In this document: positions 29,447-38,854 of the stretch, one piece after another
Numbering within the stretch: the stretch's first letter is position 1
Layout: each line of letters opens with the position of its first letter
NCBI GenBank assembly: GCA_963726765.1
Contig: CAVSDH010000013.1
Coordinates: forward strand, 62,001 to 126,000
Direction of reading: 5' to 3'
Length of the DNA: 64,000 bases
Source of the DNA: CAIWHR01 sp963726765
GTDB taxonomy: Bacteria; Pseudomonadota; Gammaproteobacteria; Burkholderiales; Casimicrobiaceae
Made by a program: the position numbers and the translations under genes
Notes under the pieces: generated by a model
What the model was told of the DNA's origin: nothing
The model's database searches: none
What the model saw: the letters and a program-made list of their open reading frames with translations, nothing else

Positions 29447-30703
29447 ATGCGCGTCCTGGTGCTCGGCGCCGGCGTCGTCGGCGTCACTGCCGCGTGGTAT
29501 CTCGCCGCCGACGGGCATGAGGTCACCGTCGTCGACCGGCAGCCCGGGCCCGCGCTGGAGACGTCGTTCGCGAATGGGGGCCAGATCTCGGCGTCGCACG
29601 CCGAGCCCTGGGCGAACCCCGGCGCTCCTCGCAAGATCCTGCGATGGCTGGGACGCGAGGACGCCCCGCTCCTGTTCCGGCTGCGCGCCGACCCTCGCCA
29701 GTGGCAGTTCGGGCTCGCGTTCCTGCGCGAGTGCCTGCCGTGGCGGACGCGGCGCAACACGATCCAGTGCCTCAACCTCGCCCTCTATTCGCGCGACTGC
29801 CTGAAGTCGCTGCGTGCCGAGACGGGCATTGCCTACGATCACCAGGAACGCGGCATCCTCGAGTTCTATACCGAAGCCGACGAATTCGAGGCGGGCGCAA
29901 AGGCGGCCGCGATCATGCGCGAACATGGCGTGGATCGCGACGTGAAAAGGGTCGACCAGTGCGTGACGATCGAGCCGGCCCTCGCGGCCTGCCGCGAACG
30001 CCTCGTCGGCGGCATCTACACGCCGACGGACGAATCGGGCGACGCCCATCGTTTCGCCGAGGAGCTCGTGCAATTGGCGTCGTCACGCGGAGTGGTGTTT
30101 CGGTGGGGGGTCACGGTCGAGGCGCTCGCCAGCGAGGGAGACATCGTCACGGGCGCGCGCTGCACAAGTTCGCAAACCGGGAAGGAAACGCTCGCAGCCG
30201 ATGCCTACGTCGTCGCCTTGGCGAGCTTCAGCCCGTTCGTCCTGCGGCCGCTCGGCGTGCCTTGCACCGTCTATCCCGCGAAAGGCTATTCCGCGACGAT
30301 CGCGATCGGCGATCATCGGGGGTCCCCCAGCGTATCGCTGACGGACATCGCGGCAAAACTCGTGATCACCCGGTTGGGGCAGCGCCTGCGGATTGCGGGT
30401 ACCGCGGAACTTTCCGGCTATGGCACCGATCTCAACGCGGCTCGATGCGAGGCGATCGTGAAGCGAACGTTCGAACTCTTCCCCGACGCCGGCACGCGCG
30501 AATCGGCGCAGTTCTGGGCGGGTCTGCGGCCCGCGACGCCGTCCAACGTTCCGCTCGTGGGCGGCACCCGCTATCGCAATCTCTTCCTCGACACCGGGCA
30601 CGGGACGCTCGGCTGGACGATGGCGTGCGGCTCCGGCCGCGCCGTTGCCGACATGATCGGCGGCCGACGGCCCCAGGTCGCGTTCTCGTTCACGCCGCGT
30701 TGA
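29447..30703 (+). CDS. dadA: D-amino acid dehydrogenase (small subunit type, DadA)
   Basis: 418 residues. The N-terminal dinucleotide motif VLGAGVVGVTAAWYLAADGH binds FAD and ANGGQISASHAEPWANP is the family signature. A C-terminal GTLGWTMACGSGRAVAD completes the FAD site. DadA oxidises D-amino acids, chiefly D-alanine, at the inner membrane and delivers electrons to quinone. Its ATG is two bases after the gcvP stop, so it is read from the same transcript and perhaps under the same glycine control. Closely related DAO-superfamily enzymes oxidise other amines, but the ANGGQIS motif favours DadA. The reader should note dat (D-amino acid transaminase) 2 kb downstream. Confidence 0.9.
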   Translation: MRVLVLGAGVVGVTAAWYLAADGHEVTVVDRQPGPALETSFANGGQISASHAEPWANPGAPRKILRWLGREDAPLLFRLRADPRQWQFGLAFLRECLPWRTRRNTIQCLNLALYSRDCLKSLRAETGIAYDHQERGILEFYTEADEFEAGAKAAAIMREHGVDRDVKRVDQCVTIEPALAACRERLVGGIYTPTDESGDAHRFAEELVQLASSRGVVFRWGVTVEALASEGDIVTGARCTSSQTGKETLAADAYVVALASFSPFVLRPLGVPCTVYPAKGYSATIAIGDHRGSPSVSLTDIAAKLVITRLGQRLRIAGTAELSGYGTDLNAARCEAIVKRTFELFPDAGTRESAQFWAGLRPATPSNVPLVGGTRYRNLFLDTGHGTLGWTMACGSGRAVADMIGGRRPQVAFSFTPR

Positions 30704-30760
30704 GCGCGAGTGTCCGCGGCGCTCGCATTTCGACACGTCAAACGACCCGCCTCCGACTCC

Positions 30761-31523
30761 ATGCAACTCACCGCCCTCAATCGCTGGAAGGCCGCCGGCA
30801 TTCATCTCGGCGTGTCCGCGCTCATCGCGGCCACCGTCGTCACGGTCATGCTACTTGCGTGGTATCCGCCGCCCTATTTCGATGCGATGGGCGGCAAGGG
30901 ATTGCTGAAGATACTGGTCGGCGTCGACGTGACGCTCGGCCCGCTCCTCACGCTCATCGTCTTCGATCCCAAGAAGAAGAGCCTCAGGTTCGATCTCTCG
31001 GTGATTGCGGCGTTGCAGGTCGCGGCGCTCGCGTACGGCGTCTGGGTCATGTTCGAGGCGCGGCCCGTTTACACCGCGTTCGTGGTGGATCGCTTCGTGC
31101 TCGTGGGTGCGAGCGACCTCGACCGGGCCGACCTCGACGCGGGGCGGCCGGAGTATCGCGACCTGCCGCTGACGGGACCCCGGGTCGTCGGCGTGAAGCT
31201 GCCAAGCAAGGACGACACCGAAGAATGGAACAAGCTGGTGTTCAGCGGCATCGCAGGCAAGGACGCGCAGAATTTCCCCAAGTTCTACGTACCCTACGCC
31301 GAAATCGCCGGCGCGGTCGATCGGCAAAGCGAAGCCGCTCCCGGCGTTGTCCAGGGACAAGCCGAACGCGAGCGCGGCCGTGCAGGCGTTCGTCGCGGGG
31401 ACGGGGCGGCCGGAGGCCGATTTCGGTTACGTGCCCCTCGTCGGTCGGGAGCACGGAATGACTGCCGTGATCGACATGCGCGACGGAAAGCTGCTCGGCA
31501 TCCTCGCGGTCGATCCGGAGTGA
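30761..31523 (+). CDS. TfpX/TfpZ-type pilin accessory protein family member, one frame break
   Basis: About 254 residues with one extra base near 31326-31335. The first 190 residues read in one frame. The tail (from KPLPALSRDKPNASAAVQAF to GKLLGILAVDPE, stop at 31521-31523) is in the next. Two to three membrane helices are visible at about 12-35, 55-72 and 80-100, with YPPPYFDAMGGKGLLKILVG between. The family, often annotated TfpX/TfpZ type IV pilin accessory, assists pilin maturation or glycosylation in some Pseudomonas. No pilin gene is near here, so the link to pili is by family only. It lies 57 bases after dadA and about 60 before dacC. Confidence 0.66.
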
Positions 31524-31554
31524 GTCGCGCCGCGCGAGACCGAAGCGAGAACGC

Positions 31555-31560
31555 TATAAT
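31555..31560 (+). promoter_or_regulatory. -10 element ahead of dacC
   Basis: A consensus TATAAT lies 25 bases upstream of the dacC ATG, giving a very short leader. No convincing -35 is found 16-18 bases upstream, so only the -10 is called. Confidence 0.4.
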
Positions 31561-31585
31561 TCGCGCCTCCTCCCGCTGCGCGGCC

Positions 31586-32749
31586 ATGTCACCGTTCCGT
31601 ATCATCATCGCCGCGGCCGTCGCCGCCGCCGCGCTGCCCTGCGCGCTGCCGGCCGCGACATCTGCCGCACCCGCCACCGCCTTGTCGCAGGCGGCGCCGA
31701 CCATCGCGGCGAGCGCGTATCTGCTGCTCGATTTCGCGAGCGGCGCGGCGATCGTCGCGCAAAACGCCGACGAGCGCCGCGACCCCGCGTCACTGACCAA
31801 GCTCATGACCGCGTACCTCACGTTCGCCGCGTTGCGCGACGGCAAGATCGTCCCGTCGCAGAGCGTGCCCGTGTCGGAGGCCGCGTGGCGCGCCGAGGGC
31901 TCCCGGATGTTCATCGAGCCACGCCGCGCGGTGTCGGTCGACGAGCTTCTGCGCGGCATGATCGTGCAGTCCGGCAACGACGCGTCAATTGCGCTCGCGG
32001 AACTCGTCGCCGGCAGCGAGCCCGCGTTCGTCGCCCGGATGAACGCCGAGGCGCAGCGGATGGGCCTTGCGAACACCCATTTCGTCAACGTCACCGGGCT
32101 TCCCCAGGCAGACCATTATTCGAGCGCGCGCGATCTGGGCGCGCTCGCTTCCGCGGTGATCCGCGAGTTTCCCGATTACTACAAGCTCTATTCGCTGAAG
32201 GAATTCCGCTACAACAACATCACGCAGCCCAATCGCAACCGGCTGCTCTGGATCGACCCCGGCGTCGACGGCATGAAGACCGGACATACCGACGCCGCAG
32301 GATGGTGCCTCATCGCCTCGGCGAAGCGCGGCGAGCGGCGACAGATCTCGGTCGTGCTGGGAGCCGCCTCCGACTCGGCACGGGCGAACGAGAGCGAGAA
32401 GCTCCTGAGCTACGGTTTCCAGGCCTTCGACACGGTGCACCTCTACCATTCTGGCGAAACCGTGCAATCGCTGCGCGTCTGGAAGGGCGCCGATGCGAGC
32501 ATCGCGGCCGGGTTCTTCGCCGACCAGTACCTCACGCTGCCGAAGGGCAAGGCCGCCAATCTGCAGCTCACGATGTCGGCCAGCGAACCGCTTGTCGCTC
32601 CGGTGGTGAAGGGCGCGCGGGTCGGCACGGTGAAAGTGGCGCTGGAGGGCAGGACGCTGGCCGAATTGCCGCTGGTCGCGCTCGCCGACGTGCCGGCAGC
32701 GAATATTCTTGGCCGCGCGTGGGATACGATGCGGCTGTGGTTCAGGTGA
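31586..32749 (+). CDS. dacC: D-alanyl-D-alanine carboxypeptidase (PBP5/6 family)
   Basis: 387 residues. A signal peptide spans roughly residues 1-27. The penicillin-binding active-site triads are present: SLTK (PASLTKLMTAYL), SGN (IVQSGNDASIAL) and KTG (GVDGMKTGHTD). A C-terminal beta domain follows and the last residues (ILGRAWDTMRLWFR) form the amphipathic helix that anchors such enzymes to the inner membrane. It trims the terminal D-Ala from peptidoglycan pentapeptides. Its stop overlaps the dat start (TGATG), and dacC-dat is a conserved pair in betaproteobacteria, linking D-Ala release and D-amino-acid turnover. Confidence 0.93.
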   Translation: MSPFRIIIAAAVAAAALPCALPAATSAAPATALSQAAPTIAASAYLLLDFASGAAIVAQNADERRDPASLTKLMTAYLTFAALRDGKIVPSQSVPVSEAAWRAEGSRMFIEPRRAVSVDELLRGMIVQSGNDASIALAELVAGSEPAFVARMNAEAQRMGLANTHFVNVTGLPQADHYSSARDLGALASAVIREFPDYYKLYSLKEFRYNNITQPNRNRLLWIDPGVDGMKTGHTDAAGWCLIASAKRGERRQISVVLGAASDSARANESEKLLSYGFQAFDTVHLYHSGETVQSLRVWKGADASIAAGFFADQYLTLPKGKAANLQLTMSASEPLVAPVVKGARVGTVKVALEGRTLAELPLVALADVPAANILGRAWDTMRLWFR

Positions 32750-33621
32750 TGCCCGATCGACGACCGGCAAGCGCTGCGATGATTGTCTACCTCAACGGCA
32801 AATTTCTCCCGATCGAAGACGCGAAGATCCCGGTCCTCGACCGCGGATTCATCTACGGCGACGGCGTCTACGAGCTCATCCCCGTTTACGACCGCAGACC
32901 GTTTCGGCTGCCGCAGCATCTCGCCCGCCTGCAGAGAAGCCTTGACGGCATCCGGCTTGCAAACCCGCATACGAACGCCGAATGGGCATCGATCATTGCG
33001 GAACTGATTGCGCAACAGCCGTTCGACGACCAGGGCGTCTACTTCCAGGTCACGCGCGGAGTGGCGAAGCGCGACCACACGTTTCCGCAGGGCGTCGCGC
33101 CCACCGTATTCATGATGAGCAATCCGCTTGCCACGCCGTCGGCCGACCAGATCGAGCGCGGCGTCGCCGTCGTGACGGCCGAGGACAACCGCTGGCACCG
33201 TTGCGACCTGAAGACCATCTCGCTCGTCGGCAACGTGCTGATGCGGCAGCTTGCGGCGGACGCCGGTGCGCTGGAGACGGTCATGTTCAGGGACGGCTGT
33301 CTCACGGAGGCCTCGGCATCGAACGTTCTTATCGTGACGGACGGAAGAATCGTCGCGCCGCCCAAGGACAACCTGATTCTTCCGGGCATCACGTACGACG
33401 CAACCGAGGAATTCGCGCGCGAAGCGGGTCTTCCGTTCGAGATCCGGCCGGTGCCGAAGGCGGAGGCGCTCGCGGCCGACGAAATGTGGCTTTCGTCGTC
33501 GACCAAGGAAGTGCTGGCCGTCACCACGCTAGACGGCCGGCCGTTCGCGGGCGGTGCTCCGGGCGCGCGCTTCCGGGCGATGCACGCGATCTTCCAGGCG
33601 CGAAAGCGCAGGGCTCCCTAG
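32749..33621 (+). CDS. dat: D-amino acid aminotransferase (class IV PLP)
   Basis: 290 residues from the ATG overlapping the dacC stop, with CAGG just ahead; a second start, MIVYLNGKFLPIEDAKIPVL, 30 bases later is also plausible. Class IV aminotransferase core: PVLDRGFIYGDGVYELIPVY, the PLP-Lys segment CDLKTISLVGNVL, the CLTEASASNVLIV loop and LPGITYDATEEFA. It interconverts D-amino acids and 2-oxo acids, typically D-Ala and D-Glu. The DRGFIYGDGVYE form matches D-transaminases rather than IlvE, but pyridoxal class IV enzymes overlap in specificity. It is convergent with the flavin reductase gene; their stops overlap by four bases. In relatives ybeD follows; here two genes intervene. Confidence 0.88.
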   Translation: MPDRRPASAAMIVYLNGKFLPIEDAKIPVLDRGFIYGDGVYELIPVYDRRPFRLPQHLARLQRSLDGIRLANPHTNAEWASIIAELIAQQPFDDQGVYFQVTRGVAKRDHTFPQGVAPTVFMMSNPLATPSADQIERGVAVVTAEDNRWHRCDLKTISLVGNVLMRQLAADAGALETVMFRDGCLTEASASNVLIVTDGRIVAPPKDNLILPGITYDATEEFAREAGLPFEIRPVPKAEALAADEMWLSSSTKEVLAVTTLDGRPFAGGAPGARFRAMHAIFQARKRRAP

Positions 33622-34274
33622 GGCTTCGGCCCGGACTTCGACGTCGCGCCGTACCGGCCGTGATGGAACACGAGGCCGATGCCGTTCCGGCGCTCGCAGG
33701 TCTCCACGTGACCGATGAAGAGCATGTGGTCGCCCGCACGGTGCATCGCGTGGTGGCGGCATTCGAACCACGCAATGCAGCCCTCGATCAGCGGCGCATC
33801 CGCGGCGCCCAGCCGGAAGGAAACGCCTTCGAAGCGGTCGGCGTGGGGCCGCGAGAACCGGCGCGCGAGTTCGACCTGGTCGTGCGCGAGCACGTTGATC
33901 GCGTATCGTGGCGCATTTTCGTAGGCCGCGAGGCTCTCGGCCCGACGGTGTAGGCTCCAGACGACGAGCGGGGGATCGAGCGACACCGAATTGAACGAAT
34001 TGGCGGTGAAACCCGCGTAGCGGCCGTCGGGACGCCGCGCGGCGATCACCGTCACCCCGGTCGCGAATTGCGCCAGCGCGTCGCGGAACTGGCGCTCGGT
34101 GAAGGCGCCGGCGGAATGCCCGGGACGGTCGCGGGTGGCGGGAGGAGACAACGAGGCAGCCGCACGCGCGGCCCGAAAGGTGAAACGCCGATGGTAGCAG
34201 CGCCTGCTCCGCCGTCCAAAGAAACCGGCGCCGCCGCACTTTCCCCTGCGGCCCTGTCTTTGCATTAGAATCAT
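33618..34274 (-). CDS. flavin reductase family protein (FMN-binding split barrel)
   Basis: The conserved domain covers about the last 160 residues: ALAQFATGVTVIAARRPDGR, then GFTANSFNSVSLDPPLVVWS (FMN binding), and DHMLFIGHVE at the end. These NAD(P)H-dependent enzymes supply reduced FMN/FAD to two-component monooxygenases or act as stand-alone reductases. The longest reading starts at 34274 and gives 218 residues, but its first ~55 are Arg-rich and not family-like. A TTG at 34151 would give a normal 177-residue protein, so the true start is unsure. No monooxygenase partner is nearby. It is divergent from the CFA synthase gene and, with it, interrupts the usual dat-ybeD-lipB order. Confidence 0.8.
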   Translation of the reverse strand: MILMQRQGRRGKCGGAGFFGRRSRRCYHRRFTFRAARAAASLSPPATRDRPGHSAGAFTERQFRDALAQFATGVTVIAARRPDGRYAGFTANSFNSVSLDPPLVVWSLHRRAESLAAYENAPRYAINVLAHDQVELARRFSRPHADRFEGVSFRLGAADAPLIEGCIAWFECRHHAMHRAGDHMLFIGHVETCERRNGIGLVFHHGRYGATSKSGPKP

Positions 34275-34385
34275 CGGGTTGCCGTGCGGTATCGCCGCAT
34301 GGCCCTTGGGCGTTCGCCGGGGGGCAGCGGGCGAGACTCAGGGCCCCACCCGGTGTCGACTGGTTCCGCCTTTCGAGCAGCGACT

Positions 34386-35600
34386 ATGTCCGAACCCCTG
34401 CAACAGATCATCGCCAATCGCTATGGCGATCGCGGGCTGCCGGTGGTCCTCGTGCTGCCGGACGGCGGACGCGTGCCGCTCTCGTCGAGCGCCGAAGCCG
34501 AGATCATCGTTCGGACCCGGGAGGCACTGCGGACGCTCGCGTCGCCCGAGCTCGGCCGGCTGGCGCGCGCCTACGTCAGGAACGACATCGACTTCACCGG
34601 CGGTGCGCGGGGGATCCTCGACATCGCCGAGTCGATGATCGGTTCGATCACCCACGGGCGCGAGACCCTGCGGGCGCGCTGGCGCATGTTCTGGAACCAG
34701 CATCGCGGCAACCGCCGGAACATCGCCCATCACTACGACGTCTCCGATGCTTTCTACCGGCTCTGGCTCGATCCCCGGATGGTGTACTCCTGCGCCTACT
34801 ACCGCGCGGACACCGACACGCTCGCCGACGCGCAGGCGCAAAAGCTCGATCTCATCTGCCGAAAGCTCCGGCTCGCGCCGGGAGAATCGTTCCTCGACAT
34901 CGGCTGCGGCTGGGGTGCGCTGCTGTTCTGGGCCGCGCAGCATTACGGCGTCAGCGCGACGGGCATCACCCTTTCGCGGCACCAGCACGAGCACATCGAG
35001 CGCGAGATCGCCGCGCGCGGGCTGGGAGATCGGGTGCGGGTAAAGCTGCAGGACTATCTCGATCTGCCGGAAGGCACCGTCTACGACAAGATCGCGAGCG
35101 TCGGAATGTTCGAGCACGTCGGCCCGCGGCGATACGGAAAGTATTTCGGCAAGATCTACCGCGTGCTGAAGCCGGGGGGGTACGTGCTGAACCACGGGAT
35201 CACGCACAACGTCCTCGATGCGGAGAGCCTGGGGAGCGGCATTGGCGACTTCGTCGAGGAATACGTGTTCCCGGGCGGTCAACTAGGACACGTTTCGACG
35301 GTGGCCGAGGGTCTCGCGCGGGCAGGCCTCGAGCTGATCGACGCCGAGGCGCTGCGTGAGCACTACGCGAAGACGCTGTGGAGTTGGCTCGATGGTCTGG
35401 AGACGAACGCGGATGCCGCGCGCGCCGAGGTCGGCGAGGAGAAATTCCGCGTCTGGCGCCTGTATCTCGCCGGGTCCGCGCATGCATTCGATCGCGGCTG
35501 GATGTCGCTGTGGCAGCTGTTGGCGGGGAAACCCCTGCCCGACGGGCGCATGCCGCATCCGCTGACGCGGGATTACATGTACGGGCGCGAGCGCGACTGA
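34386..35600 (+). CDS. cfa: cyclopropane-fatty-acyl-phospholipid synthase
   Basis: 404 residues. An N-terminal lipid-binding region is followed by a SAM-dependent methyltransferase domain, with motif I ESFLDIGCGWGALLFWAAQHYG. Further family blocks are YDVSDAFYRLWLDPRMVYSCAY, GITLSRHQHEHIE and SVGMFEHVGPRRYGKYF. The enzyme adds a methylene bridge across double bonds of membrane phospholipids, often in stationary phase or acid stress. The ATG at 34386 is where conservation begins. It separates dat from ybeD in this window. A B12-photoreceptor-type regulator and a desaturase are encoded 26 kb away; cfa-like genes are known members of such light regulons in other bacteria, but no direct link is visible here. 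Confidence 0.9.
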   Translation: MSEPLQQIIANRYGDRGLPVVLVLPDGGRVPLSSSAEAEIIVRTREALRTLASPELGRLARAYVRNDIDFTGGARGILDIAESMIGSITHGRETLRARWRMFWNQHRGNRRNIAHHYDVSDAFYRLWLDPRMVYSCAYYRADTDTLADAQAQKLDLICRKLRLAPGESFLDIGCGWGALLFWAAQHYGVSATGITLSRHQHEHIEREIAARGLGDRVRVKLQDYLDLPEGTVYDKIASVGMFEHVGPRRYGKYFGKIYRVLKPGGYVLNHGITHNVLDAESLGSGIGDFVEEYVFPGGQLGHVSTVAEGLARAGLELIDAEALREHYAKTLWSWLDGLETNADAARAEVGEEKFRVWRLYLAGSAHAFDRGWMSLWQLLAGKPLPDGRMPHPLTRDYMYGRERD

Positions 35601-35672
35601 CGCGTGCCGCCGGCGACCGCGCAGTTGCATTTGCGGCGTCTCGCCCGCATTTGCGACCGGATGAGAACCGAA

Positions 35673-35954
35673 ATGCCGAACGACCTTTCCGCCGCCGAAC
35701 CGTCGCTGCTGACCTTTCCCTGCGCCTTTCCGATCAAGGTCATGGGTCGCACGCAGGACGGATTCGCGCAGGCGATCGTGCAGATCGTGAAGAGACATGC
35801 CCCCGATTTCGATCCCGCGACGCTCGAGATGCGGACATCGAGCGCCGGCAATTACCTTTCCGTGACGGCGACGGTCAATGCGATCTCGCGCGCGCAGCTG
35901 GACGATCTCTATCGTGACCTCACCGCGCATCCGCTGGTCGCGATGGTGCTGTGA
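35673..35954 (+). CDS. ybeD: YbeD / DUF493 (UPF0250) protein
   Basis: 93 residues from MPNDLSAAEPSLLTFPCAFP; an ATG four codons upstream is an alternative. It contains the family phrases FPIKVMGRTQDGFAQAIVQIV and SSAGNYLSVTATVNAISRAQLDDLYRDL, split here only for length. The fold is a small ACT-like alpha/beta domain, and a regulatory role linked to lipoate metabolism has been suggested from its constant position ahead of lipB. Its TGA overlaps the GTG start of lipB, so they are translationally coupled. Confidence 0.9.
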   Translation: MPNDLSAAEPSLLTFPCAFPIKVMGRTQDGFAQAIVQIVKRHAPDFDPATLEMRTSSAGNYLSVTATVNAISRAQLDDLYRDLTAHPLVAMVL

Positions 35955-36631
35955 GACAAGGTGCGCCGTCCGGGCGACCCGGGGGCGCTGCCGGTGCCCG
36001 TGGCGGCGGCGCGACGATCCGCGAGCTTGGGCACACCGGATACGAAACCACGTGGCGTGCGATGCAGGCGTTCACTGCGGCTCGCACCGGCGATACGGAG
36101 GACGAGATCTGGCTCACGGAGCATCCGCCGGTCTACACGCTGGGACTTGCCGGACGACGCGAGCATCTGCTGCGCGAGAACGGCATTCCGGCGATCAAGG
36201 TGGACCGCGGCGGGCAGATCACGTTTCACGGTCCGGGTCAGCTCGTCGCGTACCTCCTGTTCGATCTCAAGCGCCGCGGCGTCGGCATCCGTGCGATGGT
36301 CCGGACCATCGAGGCAAGCGTAGTAGAATGGCTTGATTCGATGGGGATTTCCGCCTACGGGAAGCCCGCGGCGCCGGGGGTGTACGTGATGATGGCCGGA
36401 ACGGAAGCAAAGATCGCCGCGCTGGGGCTCAAGGTGCGCAACGGCTGCACCTACCACGGGCTTGCGCTCAACGTCGCGATGGATCTCTCGCCCTTCGCGG
36501 ACATCGATCCCTGCGGCTACAAGGGGCTCGCCGTAACGCAGCTCGCCGATCTTGGCGTCGCGCGGACCGTCGAACAGGCCGGAATGGAACTCGCCCCGAT
36601 TCTCGCCCTTCGGCTCGCCGGCGCGCCATGA
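35951..36631 (+). CDS. lipB: lipoyl(octanoyl) transferase
   Basis: 226 residues from a GTG at 35951 that overlaps the ybeD stop (GTGA). The family motifs are TEHPPVYTLGLAGRREHLL, DRGGQITFHGPGQLVAYLL, and the catalytic Cys/Lys region in AKIAALGLKVRNGCTYHGLALNV. LipB moves octanoate from acyl-carrier protein to target lysines of lipoyl domains such as GcvH. The first ~20 residues (Gly/Ala/Arg-rich) are not conserved and the protein may begin slightly later. It is coupled to lipA by a four-base overlap (ATGA). Confidence 0.93.
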   Translation: MRQGAPSGRPGGAAGARGGGATIRELGHTGYETTWRAMQAFTAARTGDTEDEIWLTEHPPVYTLGLAGRREHLLRENGIPAIKVDRGGQITFHGPGQLVAYLLFDLKRRGVGIRAMVRTIEASVVEWLDSMGISAYGKPAAPGVYVMMAGTEAKIAALGLKVRNGCTYHGLALNVAMDLSPFADIDPCGYKGLAVTQLADLGVARTVEQAGMELAPILALRLAGAP

Positions 36632-37617
36632 GCGAGCCCGTTCCGCCGTCGTCCAACGCCGCCGGCGTCAAGCACACGGGCGCGTCGAAGACCGCGCGCA
36701 TTCCCGTCAAGGTGGTCATCGCCCCCCGGTTGAGGAAGCCGGACTGGATCCGCGTGCGCGCGCCGTCGTCGCCGCGCTTCGGCGAAATCAAGAAGATCCT
36801 GCGCGAACACAACCTGCACACGGTCTGCGAGGAAGCTTCCTGCCCGAACATCGGCGAGTGCTTCAGCAAGGGAACGGCGACGTTCATGATCATGGGCGAC
36901 ATCTGCACCCGCCGCTGCCCCTTCTGCGATGTCGGCCACGGCCGCCCGCTGCCGCTCGACGCGGAGGAACCGCTCAATCTCGCGAAGACGATCGCGGCGC
37001 TTCGTCTCCGGTACGTCGTGATCACGAGCGTGGACCGCGACGACCTGCGCGATGGCGGCGCACAGCACTTCGTCGACTGCATCCGCGCGGTTCGGGAGCA
37101 TTCGCCGGCCACTCAGATCGAGGTGCTGGTGCCGGATTTCCGCGGCCGCCTCGAGCGCGCGCTCGACGTCCTCGCGCGGTCGCCGCCGGACGTGATGAAC
37201 CACAACCTCGAAACGGTGCCGCGGCTGTACAAGCAGGCACGGCCGGGGTCGGATTACACGCATTCGCTCCGGCTGCTCGCCGAATTCAAGGCGCGCTTTC
37301 CGGAGATCCCGACCAAATCGGGCCTGATGGTGGGCCTTGGCGAGACGGACGACGAGATCCTCGCGACGATGCGCGACATGCGCGCGCATGGCATCGACAT
37401 GCTGACGATCGGCCAGTATCTGCAGCCGACGGCCGGTCACCTTCCCGTGCTGCGCTACGTGCACCCGGAAACGTTCGCGATGTTCGAGCGCGAGGCGTAC
37501 GCCTCCGGCTTCCGCCACGCGGCCGTCGGCGCGCTGGTGCGATCGTCGTATCACGCCGACCGGCAGGCGGAAGAGGTTCTGGCCACCCCGCAAGCGCCCG
37601 AAATCGCCGGGAACTAA
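36628..37617 (+). CDS. lipA: lipoyl synthase (radical SAM)
   Basis: 329 residues. Two [4Fe-4S] clusters are visible: the auxiliary set in CEEASCPNIGEC (Cys-x4-Cys-x5-Cys) and the radical-SAM triad CTRRCPFCDV (CxxxCxxC). The C-terminal RSSYHADRQA includes the family Arg-Ser-Ser-Tyr cluster ligand. LipA inserts two sulfurs into the octanoyl chain attached by LipB. Its end overlaps the end of mltA on the other strand by four bases. The gene is intact. It is the last gene of ybeD-lipB-lipA. Confidence 0.96.
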   Translation: MSEPVPPSSNAAGVKHTGASKTARIPVKVVIAPRLRKPDWIRVRAPSSPRFGEIKKILREHNLHTVCEEASCPNIGECFSKGTATFMIMGDICTRRCPFCDVGHGRPLPLDAEEPLNLAKTIAALRLRYVVITSVDRDDLRDGGAQHFVDCIRAVREHSPATQIEVLVPDFRGRLERALDVLARSPPDVMNHNLETVPRLYKQARPGSDYTHSLRLLAEFKARFPEIPTKSGLMVGLGETDDEILATMRDMRAHGIDMLTIGQYLQPTAGHLPVLRYVHPETFAMFEREAYASGFRHAAVGALVRSSYHADRQAEEVLATPQAPEIAGN

Positions 37618-38854
37618 GGACGGGGCGGGCCTGCGTCCCTGGGCCACAGGAGCCACATCCGCCCGGCCTGTTTCATGCGTCCCGCCTCGCGACCCGCGTC
37701 GTCGCCGAAGCCCCAGAAGAAATCGGCGCGGACGGCGCCGCGGATCGCGCCGCCCGTGTCCTGCGCCATCGTGAGCCGCTCCAGCGGCCGCGTCGACAGC
37801 GGAAAGGTCGTCGCGAGATACACCGGCGCGCCGAGCGGAATCGAACGCGTGTCGACCGCAATCGTGCGGCCAGCGAGCAGCGGTACGCCGAGCGTGCCGA
37901 TCGGGCCGTCGATCTTCTCTTCCAGCGAGCCAACGGGCGCCCTGGGCACTTCACGGAAGAACACGTAGCTCGGATTTTCGTCGAGCAGCGCAGGAAGCTT
38001 GTCCGGATTCCGCCTGCCCCATTCCCGGATCCCCTGCATCGAGGCACGATCGGCCGGGATGTCCCCGCGGTCGATCAGCACGCGGCCGATCGAACGGTAG
38101 GGATGCCCGTTCTGATCCGCGTAGCCGACCCGCAGGAGGCCGCCGTCCTCCAATTGCACGCGCCCGGAACCCTGGATCTGCAGGAAGAACGCCTCGACGG
38201 GGTCATCGACCCAGACCAGCACCTTGCCGGCGACGGGCGCCTTTCCGTTTTCGATGTCGGCGCGCGTCCAGTACGGCACGACCCTGCGGCCGTCGATGCG
38301 TCCGCGCAGCCGCTTGTCCTTGAGCTCGGGGTAGAGGTCGGCAAGCTCGATGGCGAGGAGGTCGTCGGGAGTGGCGTAGAGCGGCACGGCGAATCGCGGC
38401 GACTTCTCGCGGCTTCCGCGCAGCAGCGGCTCGTAGTAGCCCGTGATGGTCCCTTCGGTGCGTCCGTCGGCGGCGACGACTTCGTATGGGATAAAATGCT
38501 CCTCGAAGAAAGCGCGAATGGCCGCTCTGTCGGAAAGGTCCCTGGTAGTTCGAGGGCGCTGCACGCGGGCGTCCAGAGCGCGCGCAGGGACGCTGCGGAT
38601 CCTTCGAGTGCCGTGCAGCCGACGCGAAACGCCGGCAATGCTTCCTCCACGCGGTCGTCGCTCCATCCCGAAAGTGCGCTGAACGCAACCGGGCGGTAGC
38701 GCGCAGGAAGCGATGTCGGTGCGGGGGCTGGCGCCGCGACCTGCGGCGGGCCCGCGGGCGGGACGGTGACGCATCCGGCCGCCAGCAGCAGGATCGCAGA
38801 CGCCGTGCACATTCGCGCCATGCCGCAAGTGCCGCGAAGGAGTACCGCAGTCAT
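37614..38854 (-). CDS. mltA: membrane-bound lytic murein transglycosylase A, one frame break
   Basis: About 413 residues if one base is missing near 38548-38570. The N-terminal part has a lipoprotein signal (SAILLLAAGC, lipobox Cys) and family sequence to ALWTPACSALE. The next frame resumes DLSDRAAIRAFFEEHFIPYE and carries the catalytic domain: EGTITGYYEPLL, FFLQIQGSGRVQL, then LTMAQDTGGAI and GAVRADFFWG with catalytic Asp residues. MltA is an outer-membrane lipoprotein that cleaves peptidoglycan glycan strands to 1,6-anhydro ends. The ATG at 38854 has AGGAA upstream; an inner ATG at 38821 is possible. It is convergent with lipA, and its start overlaps the small divergent gene at 38853. Confidence 0.84.
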
